A stretch of DNA of 49,132 nucleotides from Deltaproteobacteria bacterium. GTDB taxonomy: Bacteria; Desulfobacterota; Desulfobacteria; Desulfobacterales; UBA2156. A program made the translations under genes and the position numbers. A model generated the notes under the pieces. It saw only the letters and a program-made list of their open reading frames with translations, did no database searches and had not been told where the DNA came from. Below are positions 24,837 to 32,879 of the stretch, one piece after another (positions within the stretch are counted from its first letter, which is position 1; every line of letters starts with the position of its first letter). The stretch lies in the NCBI GenBank assembly GCA_019309485.1, contig JAFDGC010000011.1, positions 1 to 49,132 on the forward strand. The letters run 5' to 3'.

Positions 24837-26528
24837 CTACAAGAGCTTGACGTCCACCACCGTGCCGCCGAAAATCCGTATGGCTTCGGCCACCAGGGGG
24901 TGCTGGATCGCCTTGTTTTTTATATCGTTTTGGGTTTCCGGTTTCTGATCATGGTGGGGATTGTCTTTCTCGGGACGAACGAAATAGACCGTCATGGTCC
25001 GGCCGTACACCGTCTGGCAGGCCTTGGCCAGGGCGGTCTTGTTTTTTTTGCGGTTCAGGGCCTGAAAATCGTATCCGTTCCCGTGGACTTCGACCTCGAT
25101 TTCCGCCTCGGTTTCCCGTATCCGCTTGCACTTGGAAAGGGATGCCGCCAGGGACGGGGTTTTTTCGGAAAGGATCTGAACCACCCGGTCCCAGGGATCC
25201 CCCGGTGACGGTGCGGGACGGGTTTCCGGTTCCGGATACGATGCCTGGGCGTCGGCGATGGAAGCCGCATCCGCCGGCGGAAGGGTTCCGTTCCTTCCCG
25301 GTCCCGGCGGCATCTCCGGTTCGAGTTCGGCGCGAGACGGCGGGAGCGGCGCCTGGGCCGGGGCGTTTTTCGGAGCGCCGGCGGTGATTTCGCCTCTCAG
25401 GGCCTCGAGTTTTTCGATCAGGGCTTCAATGGGGAGGGCCGGGATCACCTCCAGGGTTTTCACCAGGGCCATCTCCAAAGCGATTCGGGGAAGCGAAGAG
25501 AATCGAACAGCGGATTCCTCTTTCAATAAAATATCAATGATCTGGTTGAGATAGGCAGGAGAAATCTCCCCGGCGGTTTCCACGATTTGCTCCACCTCCC
25601 CGGCCGGCAAATCCACAAGGGTCCTGGGATTTTTGGAGGTTTTGGCCACCATGAGGTTTCGAAAATGCTCCAAAAGATCGAAAAAGAGGCGCTTCATGTC
25701 ATAACCCCGGGAATAGGCCTCATGGACCCGCTCCAATATCCCCGGCGCATCCTTTTCAAGGACGGCACGGGAAAGGTCGAAAATCACTTTCCGGTCCATG
25801 ACCCCGAGAAGGTTCAACACCTGTTCCAGGGTGATCTTTTCTTCTGCACACGTCATCACCTGATCCAGAAGACTCAAGGCGTCCCGCATGCCGCCGGTGG
25901 CCTCCCGGGCGATGACCCAGAGGCATTCCGGGTCCATCTCCACGTTTTCTTTGGAGATAATCGTCTCCATGTGGGTCACGATGGAACGGGTGTCGATGCG
26001 CCGGAAATCATGCCGCTGGCACCGGGAAAGCACCGTGGCGGGGATCTTGTTGGGTTCGGTGGTGGCAAAAATGAACAGGACATGGGGCGGCGGCTCTTCC
26101 AGGGTTTTGAGGAGCGCATTGAACGCCGCGGGGCTCAGCATGTGCACTTCATCGATGATGTAGATCTTGTAGGGACTGTAGGCGGGCATGTACCGGGCAT
26201 TTTCCCTCAGTTCCCGCACCTGATCCACGCTGTTGTTGGACGCCCCGTCGATTTCATAGACATCCGCGGCGTGCCCCCGGGTGATCTCCGTGCAGGACCG
26301 GCATGCATTGCAGGGGACGGGGGTGGGCCCTTTTTGGCAGTTCATGGCCTTGGCGAGGATCCGGGCCACCGTGGTCTTTCCCGTTCCCCGGGGACCCGAC
26401 AGGAGGACGGCATGGGCCACCCGGCCGGCCTGAACGGCATTGGCCAGGGTGCGGGTGACATGATCCTGATGCACCACTTCTTCGAAGGTCTGGGGCCGGT
26501 ATTTACGGGCTAAAACCAGGTACGACAC
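24837..26528 (-). CDS. dnaX: DNA polymerase III subunits gamma/tau
   Basis: This 563-residue clamp-loader ATPase has Walker A GPRGTGKT at residues 45-52, a zinc module with Cys64, 73, 76 and 79, IYIIDEVHML (Walker B), the SRC motif in LSRCQRHDF and the domain III helical collar to about 370. After a Pro-rich linker (PAQAPLPPSRAELEPEMPPG) comes a short C-terminal domain (WDRVVQILSEKTPSLAASLSK) expected to contact the polymerase. It assembles the sliding clamp at the replication fork. The gene leads the minus-strand run dnaX-ybaB-recR and follows a tRNA-Ser gene. No programmed frameshift site was identified by eye. Confidence 0.97.
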   Translation of the reverse strand: MSYLVLARKYRPQTFEEVVHQDHVTRTLANAVQAGRVAHAVLLSGPRGTGKTTVARILAKAMNCQKGPTPVPCNACRSCTEITRGHAADVYEIDGASNNSVDQVRELRENARYMPAYSPYKIYIIDEVHMLSPAAFNALLKTLEEPPPHVLFIFATTEPNKIPATVLSRCQRHDFRRIDTRSIVTHMETIISKENVEMDPECLWVIAREATGGMRDALSLLDQVMTCAEEKITLEQVLNLLGVMDRKVIFDLSRAVLEKDAPGILERVHEAYSRGYDMKRLFFDLLEHFRNLMVAKTSKNPRTLVDLPAGEVEQIVETAGEISPAYLNQIIDILLKEESAVRFSSLPRIALEMALVKTLEVIPALPIEALIEKLEALRGEITAGAPKNAPAQAPLPPSRAELEPEMPPGPGRNGTLPPADAASIADAQASYPEPETRPAPSPGDPWDRVVQILSEKTPSLAASLSKCKRIRETEAEIEVEVHGNGYDFQALNRKKNKTALAKACQTVYGRTMTVYFVRPEKDNPHHDQKPETQNDIKNKAIQHPLVAEAIRIFGGTVVDVKLL

Positions 26529-26617
26529 GAAAAGGCCTCTTGGATCTGAAAGCGGCCGGAACGGCTCAGGTTAAAATCGGCGTCACAAGGGGGCGCCCCG
26601 CCGGGGCTGAAAAAGCA

Positions 26618-26711
26618 TGGCGGAGAGAGAGGGATTCGAACCCTCGGTGCCGCTTTTGGCAGCACACACGATTTCCAGTCGTGCTCCTTCGGCCAACTCG
26701 GACATCTCTCC
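26618..26711 (-). tRNA. tRNA-Ser (GGA anticodon)
   Basis: On the minus strand the 5' acceptor GGAGAGA (from 26711) pairs with TCTCTCC before discriminator G and an encoded CCA (26618-26620). The anticodon arm reads GCACGACT-GGA-AATCGTGT, giving GGA. A long variable arm (CTGCC/GGCA type) and GGTTCGAATCC T-arm confirm a class II serine tRNA. Confidence 0.95.
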
Positions 26712-26912
26712 GGCTCCCGGTTGAAAAAGGCTTCCACAGCGCCGCGGACAATCGGCGCCACCATCTCCACCATTCATGGAACAAAATCAGATATCAGGGA
26801 TTTTATAAAATTTCAATGAAAATGAAGCCACTCAAAAGCATCCCGGACAAAATTTCCGGATATCCTTTGGCGGCTTTATCGTTGGAGCGGTTTTAAAAGG
26901 GATGCGGGATTG

Positions 26913-27341
26913 CTACCATCCCCGGCGTTTAATAATATGATTTATTTCGGCTTTGCGGATCCGTTCCTGATGCTCCTTTTTAAGGGCATGGGCGTTTGAG
27001 ATTTTTTCGATCAGCGCTCCGGTTTCCGTGGGCTTCATTAAATAGTCGTATGCGCCCAGCTTCATCCCTTCGATGGCGGTTTCCACCGTGGCATGCCCGG
27101 TAAGCATGATGACCTGCAACAGCGGCTCGATTTCTTTGATTTCCTTGAGGGTTTCAATCCCGTCTTTGCCCGGCATCACCACGTCGAGTATGACCACATC
27201 GAACTCCTCCTGTTGTATCCGGTCCAAGGCCTCCTCTCCGCTGAATGCGGTTTTAACGTCGAGTCCCCGGATTTGAAGCCGCTGGGACAAAGAGGCCACA
27301 AAGTCCTTTTCATCATCCACGAGCAGGATCTTCATTTTCAT
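26913..27341 (-). CDS. Single-domain response regulator with basic C-terminal tail
   Basis: The 142-residue protein is a CheY-like receiver: LLVDDEKDF, VVILDVVMPGKDG with the phospho-Asp, MLTGHATVETAIEGMKLGAYDYLMKPT with Thr and Lys. A 25-residue charged tail ends HQERIRKAEINHIIKRRGW. The receiver at 29715 has the same build and tail, so the two are paralogues. It has no output domain and so probably works by protein contact or phosphotransfer. It lies downstream of the SLC13 transporter, after a hairpin-rich gap that may separate its transcript. Confidence 0.9.
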   Translation of the reverse strand: MKMKILLVDDEKDFVASLSQRLQIRGLDVKTAFSGEEALDRIQQEEFDVVILDVVMPGKDGIETLKEIKEIEPLLQVIMLTGHATVETAIEGMKLGAYDYLMKPTETGALIEKISNAHALKKEHQERIRKAEINHIIKRRGW

Positions 27342-27384
27342 AGATCAAACCTTTTTAAACGGTTTTTGACGCCGGCGCTCCGCA

Positions 27385-27490
27385 AATGGAGCCTTCCCGC
27401 CCTTCAGGGCGGGGCTTCCCGGTAAGGAAAATACCCATTTTAAGATCGCTCCCCTTAACCCCGCCTTAAAAGGCGGGGCATGCGGGAAGG
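27385..27490. repeat. Hairpin-rich element resembling IS200/IS605-type ends
   Basis: Two strong hairpins lie 45 bp apart: CCCGCCC-TTCA-GGGCGGG (27396-27413) and CCCCGCCTT-AA-AAGGCGGGG (27459-27478). An outer inverted pair, CCTTCCCGC (27392) and GCGGGAAGG (27482), encloses both. C/G-rich hairpins of this kind mark the ends of IS200/IS605 elements and their non-autonomous derivatives. No transposase is present. Either hairpin could also act as a terminator for the transporter gene. Confidence 0.5.
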
Positions 27491-27596
27491 ATTCCGGTCA
27501 AAAGACGCATCCAGGGTATCACTTTTCACGACAGATATCCATACTTGCCGCCCCATACTCAACTGTAACGCAAGAGGCGTCAGGGTGACCAAAGGA

Positions 27597-29069
27597 TCAC
27601 TTCGCAAGCACCGGCATCCCCATCAGAGGCCACAGCACCAGAGCGGCGAAACCCACCACCAGCATCAGAAGGATGCTGGCCGGAATCCCGTAAAGAAAGA
27701 ATTCTGCCGTGGAAAACATCTTCGAGTCATAAGCAATGGCATTCGGGGCCGCGCCCACGAGGAGCAAAAAGGGCATACCGGCGGTCACCAGGGAAGCAAA
27801 CAAAACGACTTCAGGCGCCACTCCCAAATAAGGGGCGATCACGAGCGCCACAGGCAATGAAATGGCGATGGCCGCCACATTCATGATGAAATTGGTCATC
27901 ACCATAACAAAAAAGGCGATGCTCATCACGAAAACAAACCAGTTGGCCTTCTGGAACATCACCAGCCAATTGACAGCCAGCCACTTTGCGGCACCGGTTT
28001 CCCAAAGACAAAATCCGATGCTCATTGCACCGGCAAAGAGCAGGATAATGTTCCATGGAATTTCTTCCAGATCGTTCAGATCGAGTATCCCGGTTACAAA
28101 GAAAAGGATGGTCGAAATGAGAATGATGGCCGTCTTATCCACTGGCTTCAAGGCGGGGATAAAGGAGCGCAGGGCCATCACGAAAATACAGCCGAAGACA
28201 ATGATCGCGGCGATGATTTCTTTTGGGGTGACGGCGCCCAGTTCGGCATTGAGGGTTTTGGCCCGCTCCCGCAAACCGGGAATCACCTTTTTTTCCGGCT
28301 TAAAAAAGAGCATGAAAAACCCCCAGAGCAGGAATACCAACAACCACCCCACGGGAAGCATGTAGTACGTCAATTGAAAAAAGGAGATGTTTTCCCCCAC
28401 AATGTCATGAAAGAACCCGATGGCGACGGCGCCGCGGGCGGCTCCCAAAAGGGTCACGATGCTTCCGGCACCCGCCACGTAGGCCATTCCGATAAAAAGC
28501 CCTTTCCCGAAACGGGTCGGTTTGTTCCCTTCTCCGTAAAGGCTGTAAACGGCCAAAAGAAGTGGATATATGGTGGCGGCCACGGCAGTATGGGCCATGA
28601 TATGAGTCAGAGCCGCCGTGACGACAAAACACCCCAAATAAATCATGCTGGTCTTTTCCCCCACGATCACCAGCATCCGATAGGCCAGTCGCTTGGTCAA
28701 ACCGGTTTTGGTAAACACCAACCCGATGACGATGGAGGCGAAGATGAACATCACGGAAGGATCCATGAAATCCTTAAACGCCTTTTGAGCCGGGCGGATC
28801 AGAAAAAGAGCCTGTAAGGCCCCGATTGCCAGACTGGTCACGCCAATGGGGACGACTTCAAGGACCCACCAGGTTCCGGCCAGGAAAAAAATGGCCAAGG
28901 CCCCTTTTGCTTCACGGGTCAAAACAAAATGTTCGCCCTTGGGATCCACCGCGTCCGGCCAGGGTGGTGCCCAATATACTAACGCAAACAGAAGCACTCC
29001 GACCATGAGATACATGAACCGTTTCCAATCGAACGTTCCCATTTTAAGGGCGAGGGATTTGCTTGCCAT
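27597..29069 (-). CDS. SLC13/DASS family anion transporter
   Basis: The 490-residue integral-membrane protein has about eleven to twelve hydrophobic segments. DASS hallmarks include AIFFLAGTWWVLEVVPIGVTSL near the N-terminus, MFIFASIVIGLVFTKTGLTKRLAYRML, AGAGSIVTLLGAARGAVAIGF, and LFAGAMSIGFCLWETGAAKWLA. A second half repeats the pattern (MTNFIMNVAAIAISLP; FLLLVGAAPNAIAYDS). The family carries sulfate or C4-dicarboxylates with sodium. In a sulfate reducer, sulfate is an attractive substrate, but sequence alone does not decide. It lies in a sigma-54-driven run with receivers and a CBS protein, so uptake is probably regulated by that signalling set. Confidence 0.88.
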   Translation of the reverse strand: MASKSLALKMGTFDWKRFMYLMVGVLLFALVYWAPPWPDAVDPKGEHFVLTREAKGALAIFFLAGTWWVLEVVPIGVTSLAIGALQALFLIRPAQKAFKDFMDPSVMFIFASIVIGLVFTKTGLTKRLAYRMLVIVGEKTSMIYLGCFVVTAALTHIMAHTAVAATIYPLLLAVYSLYGEGNKPTRFGKGLFIGMAYVAGAGSIVTLLGAARGAVAIGFFHDIVGENISFFQLTYYMLPVGWLLVFLLWGFFMLFFKPEKKVIPGLRERAKTLNAELGAVTPKEIIAAIIVFGCIFVMALRSFIPALKPVDKTAIILISTILFFVTGILDLNDLEEIPWNIILLFAGAMSIGFCLWETGAAKWLAVNWLVMFQKANWFVFVMSIAFFVMVMTNFIMNVAAIAISLPVALVIAPYLGVAPEVVLFASLVTAGMPFLLLVGAAPNAIAYDSKMFSTAEFFLYGIPASILLMLVVGFAALVLWPLMGMPVLAK

Positions 29070-29147
29070 TTTTCAAGTCTCCTTACCGTATTACCCTGAC
29101 ATGTAGCGCAATGCTCATTTTCCGTTTCTGCAAAGAAAAACGCTTTT

Positions 29148-29702
29148 TTACAACTTGCACGCTTTTATCCTTTCAACAATCTCCATGAAGACATCGCTCA
29201 GCCGCAATATGCCGACGATCTCTTTTTCCCGGGTCACCAGGAGGGACTGATGCCTCCCCATAATCAACTGATGGACGGCTTCGTTCAAAGACGTATTTTC
29301 ATCCACGTATTCTCCTGGCGTGGGTTTGTGCATAAAGGATTCCACCTTCAATTCCGCTGCTTTCCGGCAAAGATCATTCAACGGCTTGTGCCACAGTCGG
29401 TATTGTTCGATCATGGATTTCTGATACATGGGGCTTAATCCCAGCCGGGTGAAGGAGTCACTCTTGACAAGCTCTTCATAACCCGGTTCCAAGGCCCGAA
29501 GCACATCGATCTGGCCGATCTTTCCGACAATCCGCCTGTTCTCGTCATAAATAAGGATGGCCCGATGCCGGTGGCGGGCCGGGTCGAAGGCGGCCACCGC
29601 CGATTCCAATGCCAACACCGCCTCGTAAAGGGAAGCATCCTTGGAAACCGTGGCATACTCGGAGAGTGGCACCATCAGTTCTTTAACCATCATTGATTTC
29701 AT
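29148..29702 (-). CDS. CBS-domain pair protein
   Basis: The 184-residue cytosolic protein has two CBS motifs: VKELMVPLSEYATVSKDASL with RAILIYDENRRIVGKIGQIDVLRAL, and VESFMHKPTPGEYVDENTSL with SLLVTREKEIVGILRLSDVF. A 45-residue helical insert separates them. CBS pairs bind adenine nucleotides and regulate partner proteins. Its place between the SLC13 transporter (79 bp downstream) and a receiver (13 bp upstream) suggests energy-state control of that transporter or its signalling, by inference only. Confidence 0.88.
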   Translation of the reverse strand: MKSMMVKELMVPLSEYATVSKDASLYEAVLALESAVAAFDPARHRHRAILIYDENRRIVGKIGQIDVLRALEPGYEELVKSDSFTRLGLSPMYQKSMIEQYRLWHKPLNDLCRKAAELKVESFMHKPTPGEYVDENTSLNEAVHQLIMGRHQSLLVTREKEIVGILRLSDVFMEIVERIKACKL

Positions 29703-29714
29703 TGTCGTATTCCT

Positions 29715-30143
29715 CTACCATCCCTTGCTTTGAACGATTCGATCAATTTCCGCTTTCCGAATCCGTTCCTCGTGATCTTTTTTAATCGAATGGGCCTCAA
29801 CGATCTTATTGGCTAAATCTTCTACATCCGTGGGTTTCATGAGAAAGTCGTAGGCACCCAGCTTCATCCCCTCGATGGCCGTCTCGACAGTGGCATGCCC
29901 GGTGAGCATAATCACCTGCAACAGCGGACGCATTCTTTTGATTTCCTTCAATGTCTCGATCCCGTCTTTTCCCGGCATCAAGACGTCCAACACCACCACG
30001 TCGAGTTCGTTTTGTCCTATCGTTTCCAGGGCCGCTTCTCCGTTCAGTACCGTTTCCACGTCAAACCCCCGCATCCACAGGCGCTGGGACAAAGGCTCGA
30101 CAAAGGCTTCTTCATCGTCTACCAGCAAGACTCTTATTTTCAT
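29715..30143 (-). CDS. Single-domain response regulator, paralogue of the one at 26913
   Basis: The 142-residue receiver has LLVDDEEAF, VVVLDVLMPGKDG with the phospho-Asp, MLTGHATVETAIEGMKLGAYDFLMKPT and the tail HEERIRKAEIDRIVQSKGW. Almost half or more of its residues, including the whole alpha4-beta5 face and tail, agree with the receiver at 26913. It is flanked by another receiver (19 bp upstream) and the CBS gene, so it is part of the same run. It lacks an output domain. Confidence 0.92.
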   Translation of the reverse strand: MKIRVLLVDDEEAFVEPLSQRLWMRGFDVETVLNGEAALETIGQNELDVVVLDVLMPGKDGIETLKEIKRMRPLLQVIMLTGHATVETAIEGMKLGAYDFLMKPTDVEDLANKIVEAHSIKKDHEERIRKAEIDRIVQSKGW

Positions 30144-30161
30144 CTGTCGCTCCTCGGGAGA

Positions 30162-30617
30162 TCATTTATTGTTTTCTTCATCCATGATTTCCCGTGCCGT
30201 ATCGAATTCTCCTTCTTCGGCAAATGCCGCAGCCGTCAAACTGCGCTCAATCTTCTTTTTGTAAGCCCGCTTGATGTATTGCACCAGGTGGTCGATTTCG
30301 ACCGGTTTTTGCAGATAATCAAAGGCGCCCAACCGGCGGGCGTCCTTTTCATCCTGCTCTGAACCGTGCCCCGTCAAGATGATGACTTCCACGCTGGGGT
30401 AGGCTTTTTTCACCCGGCGCAACACCTCCATCCCGTCAATCCCCGGCATCTTAAGATCCAGAACCATGACATCCGGAATCTGATCGCTGACGATTTGCAG
30501 CGCCTCTTCTCCATTCAAGGCCACTTCCGACCCCAGCTTGCGCATTTTGATCCGCTCTGCCAAGGATTTAACGAAATCCTCTTCATCGTCCACCAGGAGT
30601 ACTTTAATCTTTTCCAT
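30162..30617 (-). CDS. Response regulator with C-terminal AFAEEG module
   Basis: The start is at the ATG at 30617 (AAGGAGC upstream); an earlier in-frame ATG lies well inside the preceding gene. The 151-residue protein has a normal receiver (KVLLVDDEEDF; VMVLDLKMPGIDG with the phospho-Asp; ILTGHGSEQDEKDARRLGAFDYLQKPV). A helical tail follows, TAAAFAEEGEFDTAREIMDEEN. The tail motif also occurs in the genes at 30604 and 31160. The start overlaps the end of the upstream gene by 14 bp, so the two are translationally coupled. Confidence 0.9.
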   Translation of the reverse strand: MEKIKVLLVDDEEDFVKSLAERIKMRKLGSEVALNGEEALQIVSDQIPDVMVLDLKMPGIDGMEVLRRVKKAYPSVEVIILTGHGSEQDEKDARRLGAFDYLQKPVEIDHLVQYIKRAYKKKIERSLTAAAFAEEGEFDTAREIMDEENNK

Positions 30618-31134
30618 TTTTTTGCTCCTTTTTTTCTTTATCCGAAATCTTCTCCGCGTCTTTTTCCATAAACGCCAACGCCATATCCGATTCTCCTGCT
30701 TCCGCAAAGGCACCGGCGGCAAAGGCGTCCATATACCGTCTCAACAACGGTTTCTTCTCCTGTCTTTGTTTCTTTCGAATCCTTGCCGCTTCAATGCGCC
30801 GGATCAATGCGTCGATGTCGAACGGCCCCATGAAATCGTCAAACGCCCCCAGCTTCATTCCTTCGATGGAAAATGCGATCTGATCAACGCTTCCGAGCAT
30901 GATGACCTCTGTCTGTCTGCTTACTTTTTTGATCATCCGAAGAATCGCCAGGCCTTCGCTTTTCAGGGAACTCATTCCCAACAGGACCACGTCGATATTC
31001 CTGCGCTTAACGCTTTTCTTGGCTTCGTCCAGCCCATCGGCGAACAGGATCTTCCATTTTCGGCTCTGCAAGTACCGGGCGAGATGCTCACGAAAACCGG
31101 AATCCGCATCGATGATCAAAAGGGTCGTTCCCAT
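30604..31134 (-). CDS. Atypical (phosphorylation-site-less) receiver with AFAEAG module
   Basis: This 176-residue protein follows the receiver fold (TTLLIIDADSGFREHLARYL; VIMLGSVDQIAFSIEGMKLGAFDDF). Where the phospho-Asp belongs it reads VVLLGMSS (Gly53), and the conserved Lys-Pro is GP (Gly103). It therefore cannot be phosphorylated in the usual way. After an Arg/Lys-rich linker it has MDAFAAGAFAEAGESDMALAFM, the same module as its neighbours, and a Lys-rich end. It may act as a constitutive or ligand-driven scaffold. It lies between the small AFAEAG protein and an intact receiver. Confidence 0.88.
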   Translation of the reverse strand: MGTTLLIIDADSGFREHLARYLQSRKWKILFADGLDEAKKSVKRRNIDVVLLGMSSLKSEGLAILRMIKKVSRQTEVIMLGSVDQIAFSIEGMKLGAFDDFMGPFDIDALIRRIEAARIRKKQRQEKKPLLRRYMDAFAAGAFAEAGESDMALAFMEKDAEKISDKEKKEQKNGKD

Positions 31135-31159
31135 GAATGCATCAACACCGCTTCTCCGT

Positions 31160-31468
31160 TTATCCTACCGTTACGACGCCGTACCGGACCCGGACACCCT
31201 GGAGTCCCACCGATTCCAGGAAGATTTCCAAAGGGGCCCGACGATACTTCCCGTCGGTATGCCCCATGAACTCGAAGGCGGTTTCCGGACAGCCCGCTTC
31301 CGCAAAGGCGGCGGCGGCAAAGCTGTTTTGGAGGGTCTTAATCCAGTTCACTCCCGGATTTTGATTCACTTCAATCCCGGCCACAGACGCGGCGGTTTCA
31401 TGTTCGCCGGCTTCGGCAAAAGCAACAGCCATAAAGATTCTTTCCAGTTTTTCCTTGAATTTTTTCAT
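31160..31468 (-). CDS. Small protein with two AFAEAG motifs
   Basis: The start is the ATG at 31468, which has GAGGAGG nine bases upstream; an ATG at 31498 sits almost on the predicted transcription start. The 102-residue protein contains MAVAFAEAGEHETA (residues 13-26) and AAAAFAEAGCPETAFEFM (51-68), two copies of a short helical motif also found at the ends of the receivers at 30162 and 30604. The remainder (EIFLESVGLQGVRVRYGVVTVG) is unremarkable. It is the first gene after the sigma-54 promoter at 31511. The motif may be a docking or oligomerisation helix; no known function is recognised. Confidence 0.78.
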   Translation of the reverse strand: MKKFKEKLERIFMAVAFAEAGEHETAASVAGIEVNQNPGVNWIKTLQNSFAAAAFAEAGCPETAFEFMGHTDGKYRRAPLEIFLESVGLQGVRVRYGVVTVG

Positions 31469-31510
31469 GGCATCCTCCTCTTGTGGGTGTTCGTGCATGC
31501 TCTTTGAATG

Positions 31511-31526
31511 AGCAAGTTGGATGCCA
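31511..31526 (-). promoter_or_regulatory. Sigma-54 (-24/-12) promoter
   Basis: On the minus strand TGGCAT-CCAAC-TTGCT fits the sigma-54 consensus at every key base and spacing. It lies 43 bp upstream of the ATG at 31468 and reads into the run of receivers, CBS protein and SLC13 transporter. The sigma-54 activator at 35026-36447 is the nearest candidate regulator. Confidence 0.8.
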
Positions 31527-31656
31527 AGATCAATATTGGACGTGTTAACAGGAGGTTATATGAAATGCGGGAAGGCTTGAAGGAGGGAAATGGAACTTAA
31601 TGAAACATATTGAAAGATACATAATAAAACATTTCGATACTTTTTAAACGGAAGGG

Positions 31657-32355
31657 CTATGCAAGGGGTTCCGGCAGTTGGAGTCGGATGCAGGGACCGT
31701 CGGGTACCCACTGGACGGCCCCCTCCAAAGCGGCAACCATTTGCTGGAGATCGGACCAGGCGGCATCCGCCGAAAGGGCCGAAAAAAGCGCATCGGGCCT
31801 TGCGTCTTTTTCTTTTAGGAGAAAGGAAAATGCCGATCCGGTGTCGAATTCCTCGGGAGCAAGGACGATCCGGGAACCCGGAGAAAGGGCGTTCAAGCAG
31901 CATCGGATGCAGGTAAAAAGCGTCATCAGGAGGAAAACGGGGCGGACCTGAACGGTTATGGAAGCCTCGGAAGGTTCGACTTCCAGGACCACCCCTTTAA
32001 GCCTTGCAAAACGCTGGGCCAGGTGTATCATTTGCGCCGCGGTGGTGGAGAGATCCATGGAGGCTGTGGGCACATCCGTACAATGCGCAAACCAGTTCAG
32101 GTGATCGGAAATATCGACTCCCCGCTTGATCTGGTTCTGGATAACGGACAGCGTGCTTTGACATTTTTCCCGAAGCGATGCCGGCATCTCAGGGGATAAA
32201 ATGACCAGATCTTCCATGAGACCGGCCGTTTCTTTAATGATGGCCAGCACATTTTTCATCTCATGGGTAGCGGCAGCCGTTATTTTACCGAAAAATGCGA
32301 TCTCTTCTTGTTTGTGCTCCGCCACTTCTGTTTCCAACGCCTTGCCCTTTTTCAT
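31657..32355 (-). CDS. Histidine kinase-like protein with degenerate ATPase region
   Basis: Taken from the ATG at 32355 (weak AAGG upstream; an ATG at 32421 is possible), the protein has 232 residues. It starts with a helical H-box, ITAAATHEMKNVLAIIKETAGLMEDL, typical of dimerisation/phosphotransfer helices, and continues with the second helix (SVIQNQIKRGVDISDHLNWFAH). The region that should be the ATP-binding domain (LMTLFTCIRCCLNALSPGSRIVL) lacks a clean N-box and no DxGxG or GxGxG is visible. It may be a phosphotransfer protein or a regulator of the real kinase. It follows the receiver at 32511 after 155 bp. Confidence 0.75.
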   Translation of the reverse strand: MKKGKALETEVAEHKQEEIAFFGKITAAATHEMKNVLAIIKETAGLMEDLVILSPEMPASLREKCQSTLSVIQNQIKRGVDISDHLNWFAHCTDVPTASMDLSTTAAQMIHLAQRFARLKGVVLEVEPSEASITVQVRPVFLLMTLFTCIRCCLNALSPGSRIVLAPEEFDTGSAFSFLLKEKDARPDALFSALSADAAWSDLQQMVAALEGAVQWVPDGPCIRLQLPEPLA

Positions 32356-32510
32356 AACACCAACCTTGATGGCTTCGAAAAAAACCCAAAGGAACCCGGC
32401 TTCATCACGCCGGCCCCGCATCGGGTGCGGGAGAAACCCCAGCCGGGATCAAGTGATTTCAATTCGTTCTGGATTGGGAATCAAGCCCAAAATGACGGCT
32501 TTGGTACTTT

Positions 32511-32879
32511 TTACGTGGCGTTAAGGTTTTCCCCGATTTTCTTGATCAATTCATCAATATTGATGGGCTTCATGAGATAATCCCGGGCGCCCAGGCGCAT
32601 GCCCTCGATGCCGTCGTTGGTGGATCCGCGGCCGGTCAAAAGAATCACCGGCGTCTCTGGATAAATGGGTTTCATCTGTTTGAGGACATCGAGCCCCCCC
32701 AACCCCGGCATCATCACATCCAGAATCACCATGTCGAATCGACTCTTTTCCAGTTGGATCAGGGCCTCGTCCCCGTCATGGGCGATGTACACTTGAAAAC
32801 CTCTCAGCTGGAGCCGTTCCGCCAGCGTCTGTACAAATTCCACCTCATCATCCACCAGCAGCAGGGTCCGTTCTCTCAT
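32511..32879 (-). CDS. Single-domain response regulator
   Basis: The 122-residue receiver has LLLVDDEVEF, MVILDVMMPGLGG with the phospho-Asp, ILLTGRGSTNDGIEGMRLGARDYLMKPI and a short C-terminal helix. No output domain is present. Its ATG overlaps the stop of the sensor kinase at 32876 by 4 bp, so it is the direct cognate of that kinase and probably shuttles phosphate to another component. Confidence 0.93.
   Translation of the reverse strand: MRERTLLLVDDEVEFVQTLAERLQLRGFQVYIAHDGDEALIQLEKSRFDMVILDVMMPGLGGLDVLKQMKPIYPETPVILLTGRGSTNDGIEGMRLGARDYLMKPINIDELIKKIGENLNAT

Noticed and set aside
23780-24850. 356-codon plus-strand open frame
   Set aside because: Antisense to ykgJ, recR and ybaB; composition (His, Gly, Pro) is typical of a shadow frame.
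25587-26513. 308-codon plus-strand open frame
   Set aside because: Antisense to dnaX with no supporting features.
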